NCBI RefSeq assembly: GCF_900188325.1
Contig: NZ_FZPD01000002.1
Coordinates: 806,001-870,000, forward strand
Length of the DNA stretch: 64,000 nt
DNA from: Ekhidna lutea
GTDB lineage: Bacteria > Bacteroidota > Bacteroidia > Cytophagales > Cyclobacteriaceae
Direction: 5' to 3'
Within the stretch, counting starts at the first letter, position 1. Each line of letters opens with the position of its first letter. This document shows positions 25,958-34,800 of this stretch, one piece after another. Made by a program: the position numbers and the translations under genes. The notes under the pieces were generated by a model. It worked only from the letters and a program-made list of their open reading frames with translations. It was not told the origin of the DNA and did no database searches.

Positions 25958-26814
25958 CTATCCATTTTAGACAGCTCCTCTTCGGTATAATCTGTTGGTT
26001 TTCCAATATGTCTGAAGGCATCAATCTCTTCTTTAAACTCCTGCAACCGAATTCCAACTCGTTTGTATGCCGGAGCTCCTAAAGGAAGATGAACGGGCGG
26101 ATTTTCTAATGTAGTCACCTCATACATCGCTTTTGCTGCTCTCACCGGGTCTCCAATCTGGTTTCCGCTTCCTTCCCTGATCGTGTTCATGTTTTTTGCA
26201 GCAGTTTCATTGTACTCGTCAATGGATGATTCATTAAAAGTGGCCGATCTGCCAGCCCAGTCTGTTCTAAAAGGCCCGGGCTCAATATTGGTCACATGTA
26301 TACCAATATGTTTTGTTTCTGCAGCCAGTGCCTCGCCTATTCCCTCCAATGCAAACTTGCTCCCATTATAGATACCAACACCCGGAAATCCATTGAGTCC
26401 CGCGATAGAAGTAATATTAAGAATATGTCCACTTCGCTGCTTACGCATAAATGGTAACGCCAGCTTAATCATTCGAACACACCCAAACACATTTACATCG
26501 AACTGTCTTTGTATCTCTTCTTCAGAGGTTTCTTCTATTGGTCCTAGTGAGCCATACCCTGCATTATTAACCAATACATCCAACCGCCCAAATTCTTTTT
26601 CAATGAATTGAGAGGCTTGATTAATTGTGTCCTGCTTTTGTACATCAAGGACGACTCCCTTTACAAGTTTTGGATTAATCGCTTCAAGATCTTTGACCTG
26701 CTCCTGCTTTCTTACAGTCCCAATCGCAACCTCACCCATTTCCGAAACTATTTTAACCAGTTCCCTTCCAAAGCCCGTAGAACAACCCGTAATTAACCAA
26801 ACTCGCTTACTCAT
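25954..26814 (-). CDS. short-chain dehydrogenase/reductase
   Basis: 286 residues, classical SDR. Cofactor motif TGCSTGFGRE (TGxxxGxG) lies near residue 9, NNAGYGS near 87, the catalytic Ser-Tyr-Lys is in ITSIAGLNGFPGVGIYNGSKFALEG, and PGPFRTDW follows. The long C-terminal part (VRAAKAMYEVTTLENPPVHLPLGAPAY) is typical of the retinol-dehydrogenase-like SDR subgroup of unknown natural substrate. Convergent with the LysR gene with a 4-bp overlap. Confidence 0.92.
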   Translation of the reverse strand: MSKRVWLITGCSTGFGRELVKIVSEMGEVAIGTVRKQEQVKDLEAINPKLVKGVVLDVQKQDTINQASQFIEKEFGRLDVLVNNAGYGSLGPIEETSEEEIQRQFDVNVFGCVRMIKLALPFMRKQRSGHILNITSIAGLNGFPGVGIYNGSKFALEGIGEALAAETKHIGIHVTNIEPGPFRTDWAGRSATFNESSIDEYNETAAKNMNTIREGSGNQIGDPVRAAKAMYEVTTLENPPVHLPLGAPAYKRVGIRLQEFKEEIDAFRHIGKPTDYTEEELSKMDS

Positions 26815-26867
26815 ATTTTCAATTATTTAGCCCGATCAACAGAAGCTAACCAAAAATTGTTTCAGAC

Positions 26868-27704
26868 TTAATTGATTATTAAGCCGTGACTTTCAATAAT
26901 CTCTTTCGCCCTATCCGAATCAAGGTATTGCAAAAATGCCATTACACGTTTGTCAGGTAGCTGCTCGTAATAAATTCTCAATGATCTCTTTAGGGGATAT
27001 TGACCACTATTGATAAAGTCTGGTTCCGGGGCAACATAGGCTACAGTGTCCTTTGATTTTGCACCTAAAGCAGGTAATTCCACGTTCTTTACCATTGCTG
27101 TATAATAGGAGTATCCAATGAATCCGATGCTATTCTTGTTACTTATTACTGAATCTACAATTTCACGATTTTCTCCAGCGACCACCACTGTAGGAGCCAA
27201 CTCAAATATGTTATAGTGCTGAGTAAAAAACTTTTGAGTTCCAGAGTTTGAATCTCTAACTACCGGCATGATTGATCCCGATACTCCACCCAGCTCAGCC
27301 CAATCGGTTACAACTCCAGAATAAATATTAGAAATCTGATCATCAGTTAATTGCCCAATAGGATTATCTAAATGATTAATCACAACAATGCCATCATAAG
27401 CAACCACTCGTTGATCAATAGTATGATTTTCTCCAAGTATCGAATCCAGATCAAACGGAAATGAGGAGAGACCGATATCAGCCGTTTGATCTTTAATCGC
27501 CAACAATCCGGTTCTACTACCACCTCCCTCTAATTCCACTTTTATTGTATCCTGAAGTCGCTCAAAATCAGATGCTAAATTCGCAAAAGTCTCATGCATC
27601 GATTCACTTCCTTTCAGTTTTAGTGGTTGATAATCTTTCGGGTTTTGGATGGTGTCACATCCCAAAAAAAAACAGACAAGCAGCGAAAATAATAGCCGTT
27701 TCAT
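26868..27704 (-). CDS. PstS-like phosphate-binding lipoprotein
   Basis: 278 residues. A lipoprotein signal ends FFLGC (Cys16). The mature protein is a periplasmic binding protein of the PstS type: KLKGSESMHETFANLASDF, EGGGSRTGLLAIKDQTADIGLSS, QISNIYSGVVTDWAELGG and RDSNSGTQKFFTQ, where the Ser-Gly-Thr and Gly-Ser-x-Arg-Thr contacts bind the anion. No pstC, pstA or pstB is nearby, so it is either an orphan subunit or a stand-alone phosphate sensor or buffer in the envelope. Confidence 0.9.
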   Translation of the reverse strand: MKRLLFSLLVCFFLGCDTIQNPKDYQPLKLKGSESMHETFANLASDFERLQDTIKVELEGGGSRTGLLAIKDQTADIGLSSFPFDLDSILGENHTIDQRVVAYDGIVVINHLDNPIGQLTDDQISNIYSGVVTDWAELGGVSGSIMPVVRDSNSGTQKFFTQHYNIFELAPTVVVAGENREIVDSVISNKNSIGFIGYSYYTAMVKNVELPALGAKSKDTVAYVAPEPDFINSGQYPLKRSLRIYYEQLPDKRVMAFLQYLDSDRAKEIIESHGLIIN

Positions 27705-27864
27705 AGTTGATTGAATTAATGAATAGCGAATCTAGAACAGGAAGTGAATGGAGATATCAAGTCTGCATTATCTATCTATTAAGTAATCTTTATTCGATAT
27801 ATATTGCATCCTTTTTCGCTGAAACTCCTTAACTTCAACCTGTCATTACTAATAACCATATATC

Positions 27865-29031
27865 ATGAAGAAATTTACCTATCTGCTTTGTTTTACATTA
27901 GCCCTAACCACATTTGCTCAAGCCCCTATTACTTCCATTCCTTTTGAGTTGTTCGGTGATCACATCATCATCCAGGTGAGTGTAGACGATTCTGAGCCAC
28001 TTGACTTTATATTCGATACAGGATCCGGGTATACTGTACTGGATGAAGATGTAACCAAAGAGCTTGGCCTTTCAGGGAAATCCATTGAAATGAATCAGGC
28101 AGCTTCAAACTGGCAGTTGATCAAGCACAATACGATCGCTATCAATCATTTTCTGATGGAGAAAAACATCAAGGTATACTCTACTGATTTTGACCACCTG
28201 GAAATTAGCCTTGGAATGGATATTGATGGTATCGTAGGATATGATTTGCTAAAACACCACTCCATATATGTGAATTTCGATAGTAAAACCATTAACATCT
28301 ATGACTTAGGTAAAGCACCTAAGAAAGGAGATGCGATTCCATTTACATTAGATACTTCCATTCCTGTAATCAAGGGAAATGTGGTTTTGAATAATGAGGA
28401 ACCACACGATGGAACATTCTATTTCATCACAGGAGCTGGAACGACCTTAGATTTTAATTCACCTTATGCAGAGCAATGGGATGTGATCCACAAAACCGGA
28501 AAGCATTACTCTTACATGACAAAAGGACTAGCCAAAGACGAAACCAAGCACTATGAAGGTCACGTGATATCCTTCTCATTCGGCAATCAGATGATCGAAG
28601 ACTTACCTATCGGTATCAGTACTGCTAAGGAAGGTATTCAGGCAAGAAAAAATGTATCTGGTATCATCGGAAGCCAAATCATTCGAATGTACAATTTCAC
28701 TATCGATTATGGCACAAAAATGCTTTACCTTGAAAAAGATCATACCTATGATGCAAACTTCAAGGTAAACTGTAGTGGTATTGACGTTCAATTATCAGAG
28801 GATAAAGAAAAAGTGCTTATTCATCAGGTATTTGAAGATAGTCCAGCATCAGAAGCTGGGATCAATGTCAATGATGAGTTGGTGAAAATCAATGGCAAAA
28901 GTATGATGGAGGTAAACCTAGCAGAGGTAAAGAAAATGCTGAAGCAAGAAGGTGAGACTGTTGAGCTGGTTATTAATCAGGGAGGCACAGAAAAAACCGT
29001 TTCACTAAAACTCAGATCACTTATTTATTAA
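27865..29031 (+). CDS. secreted retropepsin-like aspartic protease with PDZ domain
   Basis: 388 residues, signal peptide 1-18 (ending FAQA). The N-terminal lobe carries FIFDTGSGYTVLD with Asp51 as the expected catalytic residue. A second, similar lobe reads FITGAGTTLDF near residues 187-198, but the Asp of the Asp-Thr-Gly motif is Ile, so only one catalytic Asp is seen. A typical PDZ domain fills roughly residues 295-380 (VFEDSPASEAGINVNDELVKING). Aspartyl protease-PDZ proteins are frequent in Bacteroidota; substrates are unknown. Either the enzyme works as a dimer with one Asp per chain or the second site is degenerate. Confidence 0.88.
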   Translation: MKKFTYLLCFTLALTTFAQAPITSIPFELFGDHIIIQVSVDDSEPLDFIFDTGSGYTVLDEDVTKELGLSGKSIEMNQAASNWQLIKHNTIAINHFLMEKNIKVYSTDFDHLEISLGMDIDGIVGYDLLKHHSIYVNFDSKTINIYDLGKAPKKGDAIPFTLDTSIPVIKGNVVLNNEEPHDGTFYFITGAGTTLDFNSPYAEQWDVIHKTGKHYSYMTKGLAKDETKHYEGHVISFSFGNQMIEDLPIGISTAKEGIQARKNVSGIIGSQIIRMYNFTIDYGTKMLYLEKDHTYDANFKVNCSGIDVQLSEDKEKVLIHQVFEDSPASEAGINVNDELVKINGKSMMEVNLAEVKKMLKQEGETVELVINQGGTEKTVSLKLRSLIY

Positions 29032-29056
29032 TAGCTAGTTTGGGTTTCTTTGCACC

Positions 29057-29977
29057 ATGAGCGAAGAACTTCAAATTGTTTTTCTTGGAACACCCGATTT
29101 TGCAGCCGCCAGCTTACGAAAGCTGGTGGAAAATCAGGTAAATGTGGTTGCAGTAATTACTGCTCCAGATAAACCAAAAGGTCGGGGTAAAAAGCTGGGA
29201 ATGTCTGCTGTAAAAGCGTATGCGCTGAAAGCAGATTTACCCATATTACAGCCTACTAATCTGAAATCGCCGGAGTTTTTAGAGGAACTTAAGTCATATA
29301 ATGCCGACCTTCAAATTGTTGTAGCCTTTCGAATGCTTCCTGTGGTAGTATGGGATATGCCACGACTTGGGACTTTCAATTTGCATGCATCCCTTCTTCC
29401 ACAATATAGAGGTGCTGCACCCATTAACTGGGCCATTATCAACGGAGAAAAAGAAACCGGGGTAACCACCTTCTTTTTAAAACATGAAATAGATACAGGA
29501 GAAATTATTTTTCAAGAAAAAGAAGAAATCAGTGACACGGACAATGTAGGCTCGCTCTATGAGCGACTCATGCATAAGGGTGCTGACCTGGTATTGAAAA
29601 CTGTCCGAGCCATTGAAAATGAGGATTATCCTCAAACTCCCCAGGACAACAGCCCGGAACTAAAGCACGCCCCAAAAATCTTTAAGGAAGATTGTAAAAT
29701 AGATTGGGAGCAGCCGATGAAAAAAATAAATGATTTCATCAGAGGCATGGCTCCATACCCTGCGGCCTGGACTACTTTGAATAGGAAAAACCTAAAAATT
29801 TTCGAGGTAGAAAAATCCTCTGCAGGTACCAATAAACCATGTGGTGAAATTTATTCGGATGGTAAAAACTACCTGCGAGTCAATACAAAAGACGGAACAC
29901 TAAATATTCTTGATTTACAACTGGAGGGTAAGCGGAGGATGAAAGTGGATGAGTTTCTTAGAGGTTATCAATTCTAG
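29057..29977 (+). CDS. fmt: methionyl-tRNA formyltransferase
   Basis: 306 residues. Formylates initiator Met-tRNA with 10-formyl-THF. Visible marks: IVFLGTPDFAAASLRKL at the start, FNLHASLLPQYRGAAPINWAI carrying the catalytic Asn-His region, GVTTFFLKHEIDTGEI with the catalytic Asp, and a C-terminal tRNA-contact domain ending KVDEFLRGY. Length is normal. Separated from folA by about 210 bp holding a small reverse-strand frame. Confidence 0.97.
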   Translation: MSEELQIVFLGTPDFAAASLRKLVENQVNVVAVITAPDKPKGRGKKLGMSAVKAYALKADLPILQPTNLKSPEFLEELKSYNADLQIVVAFRMLPVVVWDMPRLGTFNLHASLLPQYRGAAPINWAIINGEKETGVTTFFLKHEIDTGEIIFQEKEEISDTDNVGSLYERLMHKGADLVLKTVRAIENEDYPQTPQDNSPELKHAPKIFKEDCKIDWEQPMKKINDFIRGMAPYPAAWTTLNRKNLKIFEVEKSSAGTNKPCGEIYSDGKNYLRVNTKDGTLNILDLQLEGKRRMKVDEFLRGYQF

Positions 29978-29979
29978 TC

Positions 29980-30129
29980 TCAGGTGGAATGCCATTGTAC
30001 CGGCCAGCTAAGCGGACCTATTAAAATTGACCAGCTGATCCAATCCCTATAATCATTCTTACGAATATGAGAGATGATAATATTTCCAATTATGGAAATG
30101 AATATAAACAGGGTTAATGCAATGAACAT
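29980..30129 (-). CDS. putative 49-residue membrane microprotein
   Basis: A complete short frame read by hand on the reverse strand: ATG at 30127-30129, TGA at 29980-29982, 49 residues. It begins with a strong hydrophobic helix (MFIALTLFIFISIIGNIIIS), followed by a basic turn HIRKNDYRD and a second amphipathic stretch with four Trp (WISWSILIGPLSWPVQW). The composition looks like a real small membrane protein rather than random sequence, and it fills an otherwise empty 210-bp gap between fmt and folA. No family recognised. Confidence 0.45.
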   Translation of the reverse strand: MFIALTLFIFISIIGNIIISHIRKNDYRDWISWSILIGPLSWPVQWHST

Positions 30130-30186
30130 GGGTGTGGTTAATTTTATTCTTTATTTAATTACGAACTTCAATCTAACACCGGATTT

Positions 30187-30687
30187 ATGATCATATCTAT
30201 GATAGCAGCGATGGGAAGCAACAGAGTAATTGGAAAGGATAACGACATTCCATGGCATCTACCTGATGATTTCAAATACTTTAAAAACACCACCAAAGGA
30301 CATCATGTGATCATGGGCAGAAAAAACTGGGAGTCACTCGCCTCTTCCTTTCAGCCACTACCCGGAAGACCAAATATTGTCATCACCAGACAATCAAACT
30401 ATGTAGCTGAAGGTGGTTTTGTTGTCTCATCGCTAGACGAGGCATTAGACATGGCCAGAGCTAACAATGAGACGGAAGCGTTTATCATCGGAGGTGGTGA
30501 AATCTATCGTATGGGTCTTGAGCTTGCTGACAAAATTTACCTCACCGAAATCAATCACGCATTTGATGGCCAAGTAACTTTTCCAACATTTGATGATTCA
30601 AAATGGAAAGAAGTTTCCCGGGAGCATCACCCTGCTGATGGAAGACACAAACATTCATTTGATTTCGTAGTATATTCAAGAAAATAA
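30187..30687 (+). CDS. folA: dihydrofolate reductase
   Basis: 166 residues. NADPH-dependent reduction of dihydrofolate in one-carbon metabolism. Motifs: IAAMGSNRVIGKDNDIPWHLPDDFKYF (substrate site, with the catalytic Asp in PDD), HHVIMGRKNWESL (NADPH site), LPGRPNIVITRQ, AFIIGGGEIYRMGL and the terminal FVVYSRK. Length is normal. Followed 12 bp later by a small membrane protein on the same strand. Confidence 0.97.
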   Translation: MIISMIAAMGSNRVIGKDNDIPWHLPDDFKYFKNTTKGHHVIMGRKNWESLASSFQPLPGRPNIVITRQSNYVAEGGFVVSSLDEALDMARANNETEAFIIGGGEIYRMGLELADKIYLTEINHAFDGQVTFPTFDDSKWKEVSREHHPADGRHKHSFDFVVYSRK

Positions 30688-30699
30688 CACACCAACATC

Positions 30700-31101
30700 A
30701 TGGACATTCAATCTCACAAACGCACACTCGGCATCCTCCATATTGTATATGGTTCATTGATAACCATTGCGTTTATATTCATAGGCAGCCTCGTCTCCAT
30801 CATGTTTCCTTTTATAGCAGATGAAATTGCGAAAGATGTTGGAAACGATGCAGATGAAATCTTATTCATGGTTAGCGGCATTATTCGGACTGTTTTCATC
30901 TTATTATTAATTTTTTCAGCTGTGCCATCAATTATCGCCGGCGTAGGACTACTGCAAGGAAAAAGCTGGGCACCAGTAATTGCCTTGATCGCTGGCTGCA
31001 TCTGCATTTTTAGTTTTCCGTTTGGAACAGCAGTCGGTGTATACAGTATTTACGTATTTGTAGAAAACAACAAGGCTAATAATGACCAAAATAAAGGATA
31101 G
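30700..31101 (+). CDS. small integral membrane protein, unknown function
   Basis: 133 residues with four hydrophobic segments (about 12-40, 55-78, 80-95 and 98-122), separated by an acidic loop DEIAKDVGNDADEI. The N-terminus HKRTLGILHIVYGSL and the motif GVGLLQGKSWAPVIALIAG are seen in many small Bacteroidota membrane proteins of unknown role. Its end overlaps the start of the following SDR gene by 20 bp, so the two are likely co-translated. Confidence 0.8.
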   Translation: MDIQSHKRTLGILHIVYGSLITIAFIFIGSLVSIMFPFIADEIAKDVGNDADEILFMVSGIIRTVFILLLIFSAVPSIIAGVGLLQGKSWAPVIALIAGCICIFSFPFGTAVGVYSIYVFVENNKANNDQNKG

Positions 31102-31876
31102 TGTAGTTTGGGTCACCGGCGCTAGCTCTGGTATTGGCGAACAATTGGCCTATCAACTAGCCGAAAAAGGGGCTAAACTCATTATTTCTGCACGCAGGAA
31201 AGAAGAACTTGATCGTGTAAAATCGAACTGTAAATCAGAAACCGTAGAAACTCTTTCTTTGGATTTGGAAGATGAGTTTTCGCTTAAGCAGCGGGCAAAA
31301 GAAGCGGGCACTATTTTCGGTGAGGTTGACATTTTAATCAATAACGGAGGAATCAGTCAAAGAGACACGATTCTTAATACAAGTTTAGAGGTTGATCGTA
31401 GATTAATGGAAGTCAATTACTTTGGCTCTATCACTTTATCAAAAACGCTGCTACCAAAGATGGTAGAGCGAAAGAAAGGGCATCATGTCATCGTTACCTC
31501 TACGGTGGGCATAATTAATACCCCATTCAGGTCTGGCTATGGAGCTTCCAAACATGCATTGCATGGATTCTATGATGCCCTTCGTGCCGAGCATCATAAT
31601 GACAACATAAAGGTTACCATTGTCCTGCCAGGATATATTAAAACAAACATCTCTTATAATGCGCTTGTTGGAGACGGTAGTCAGCAGAACAAAATGGATC
31701 CGGGACAGGCGAAAGGAATGTCGCCTGAAAAGTGTGCCCGACTGATCATCAAGGCAATCGAAAACAATAAAACAGAGGTCTATATCGGTGGGGCAAAGGA
31801 AAAATTAGGCATTTACCTAAAGAGATTTTGGCCAAAGGCTGCTGCAAAGGCTGTGAGAAAGTTGAGAGTGAAATAA
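31082..31876 (+). CDS. short-chain dehydrogenase/reductase
   Basis: 264 residues, classical SDR of the DHRS7B-like type. Cofactor motif TGASSGIGEQ near residue 14, NNGGISQRD (the usual NNAG with Ala to Gly), catalytic Ser-Tyr-Lys in VTSTVGIINTPFRSGYGASKHAL, and the post-catalytic VLPGYIKTNIS. C-terminus is basic with KRFWPKAAAKAVRKLRVK. Substrate unknown, possibly lipid-related. Start lies within the previous gene; the next gene begins directly after its stop codon. Confidence 0.92.
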   Translation: MTKIKDSVVWVTGASSGIGEQLAYQLAEKGAKLIISARRKEELDRVKSNCKSETVETLSLDLEDEFSLKQRAKEAGTIFGEVDILINNGGISQRDTILNTSLEVDRRLMEVNYFGSITLSKTLLPKMVERKKGHHVIVTSTVGIINTPFRSGYGASKHALHGFYDALRAEHHNDNIKVTIVLPGYIKTNISYNALVGDGSQQNKMDPGQAKGMSPEKCARLIIKAIENNKTEVYIGGAKEKLGIYLKRFWPKAAAKAVRKLRVK

Positions 31877-34800
31877 GTGAAGCGTACAATTTCGATATTG
31901 GTTTTAACCCTTGCCGGACTTATTGGTTTTGCGCAAAAAGCAACGCTTCTGACAACTGATGCCTTCAAAGAGCAATCACTAAACCAAAATTGGATTTATG
32001 CCAAACTAAAAGCCAAAGAACCGTCTATAACGTCTGGTATTAAGGCAACTTCCATAGATCGCCTGATTAAGATTCCCGTTCCCAAAGACAAAAATCCAAT
32101 TGAATTTTGCAATGAACTTAGAGTATCTAACTCTTATGAATATGCGGATCCAATCGTCGAATATGTTCCTCTCTTCACTCCTTCTGACCCGCTTGTCAGC
32201 AATCAATATTATCTGGACGTAATCGAGGCTTATGCAGCCTGGGATATCACCAAAGGCGATGATGATATCACTATCGGGATAATTGATACCGGTTTGGATA
32301 CTGATCACGAAGACCTCATTGATAATCTATGGGTCAATGTAAATGATACGATAGATGGGCTGGACAATGACAACAATGGATATGTCGATGACCATATGGG
32401 ATACGATTTTGCAGATGAAGATGCTGATCCCAGTATTCAAAATGGCAACCACGGAATGATCGTAGGTGGAATTGCTGGAGCACGAGCTAATAATGGCAAA
32501 GGCATTGCCGGAGTTGGGTACAACACCAAAATTGCTGCTCTTAAGGGCTTTAGAAGCTCTAATGGAACCAGTAATGGTTTATATGATGCAATTATATATG
32601 CAGCAGAGAATGGTTTTGATGTGGTTAATCTTTCCTGGGGCCGAATGGGGCAGCCGCTCCAATCGGAACAGGACATCATAAACTATGCAGTACTGGAGCA
32701 TGATATGGTCTGTGTGGCAGCTGCCGGGAATGAAGGGGGGAAAGCGACTGAAGAAAACAAATGGTATCCAGCAAGCTACGACCATGTGCTTTCAGTGGGT
32801 GCTACAGATGCCAATGACAATAAATCATCAGGTTCTACCTTCAACTATGCAGTTGATCTGGTGGCTCCTGGTGTGGGTATGTACTCTACTTTCAGTGGAA
32901 ATAGCTATGGTGACGGAGGCCCGGGCACCTCTTACGCCGCTCCACTAGTAGCAGCGGCAGTTGCATTGGTGAAGGATAAGTTTCCAAACCTGTCGGCCAT
33001 CCAATTAATGGAAAGGGTACGCTCTACTGCAGATGATATTTATGATGTTGGTAACAATGAAAATTATGATGGAAAACTTGGTAAAGGACGACTGAATGTC
33101 TTCAGAGCGGTAAACGAATCTAACGTAAAGTCTATAAGAGCTGATGTGGAAGGAGTAACTTCAACATTTGGTGATTTAGTTTTTTACGGGGATACATTAA
33201 CTGTATCCACTAATCTGACAAACTATTTAACAGCCATTAATAACCCGCTGATCACTATCTCATCACCAGGTGAGAATTTCGTGGCTCATAAGAATACATT
33301 TCAGCCAGGTTATATTGGTTCACACGATTCAACAGAATTATCTTTTGAGATCATTCTTGATGAAGATGTGGCGCCAGAGACAGATATTGCAATACGACTG
33401 GACTACTCTGCATCAGGGTACAATGATTTTCAATTTCTGGAAATAACTACTTCACCTGACTATGCTGATTTTGGAAACAACAAACTTAGTATGACGATCA
33501 GTGGAGATGGAGATTTGGGATATAATGAATATGGGCCAAATTTTGAGGGTTCCGGTTTTCAGTATCAGTTTGACACTTTAATGACTTATACAGGACTGAT
33601 GCTCGCAACTCATAGCGCTAGTGTCTCCGACAACATCATTACAAACTACACCAACCAATCAAGAAATGAGGATTTTGCCACTCAAAAAAATTACAGACTT
33701 CAGCATCATCAAGGGGCAGACCATTACGGATACTCAGAGTTTTCAGACCTTAACCACCCATTGGTTATTGAGCAGTCAAATATTACCTGGGAAGGTGAGG
33801 ATTTCCTGATCATTCGATATCGTATCATAAACAATTCAGCTTCAGCTATTAACAACTTATCAGCAGGGATTTTCGCAGATTGGGAGCTCGATGATAAAAC
33901 TGCAAACTATGCAGCCTATGACTCGTTAAGACAATACATTTTTACGAGAAACTCATCTAGTAATCTTTACGCCGGAGTACAGGTGTTGGGTGGCGATGTG
34001 ATTGAATACAGTGCACTAGACATGGGCACATTCAATGGAAATGAGCAAGATATCAACGATCTATTTACGGATGAATCAAAGTATGATTTTCTAGTAAATC
34101 AAAATAGTACAGAAGCCGGTGGTTTAGGAGCAGGCAATGATGTTGCCACTATTAATGGTATCACAATAAACCAGCTGGATTCAGCAAGCGAATCGTATGT
34201 AAATGTGATTTATGGCGTGGCTTCAGATAAATCAAGTCTTGATTCAATCATTCAGAGAGCAAGCGACAGATTGAACGAATTCATCCTCAAACCCAGAGTT
34301 CTTGAGACCTTTTTTACCTGTGATGGATCTTCCGTCTCTATCGATCCAGCAACTGGAACTAATTACACTTTTTACGAAGATCCTTTAGGTCAAAACGTCA
34401 TTTCTTCCGGTTCATCTTTGGATGTCACTAACATCACTACCGACACGCTTTTTTATGCGAGAAATATCGATGGAAGCTATCCTTCTGACATTTTCGAAAT
34501 ACGTCTCAATCTGTTTGCTGATATAGCAGATTTTGACATGTCAACAGATACTTTATACCTCGATCATCCAACAACTAACGTTGTACAATTTCAGGATCAA
34601 AGCATTGATGCCATTTCATGGGCATGGGACTTTGGGCAGGGTACGTCCTCAACACTTCAAAATCCATCCCTTTCATTCTCAAATGAAGGCAACTTTGAAA
34701 TTTCCCTTTCAATCGAAAATGAGCAAGGCTGTGTTGATACTATTTCTAAAACACTTGTTGTATCTGAAAGGCCTTCAACGCCAGAAATTGCAGACATATC

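Noticed and set aside
32437-32948. Several frames within the S8 protease gene on both strands
   Set aside because: Out-of-frame shadows of the Gly/Ala-rich catalytic domain.
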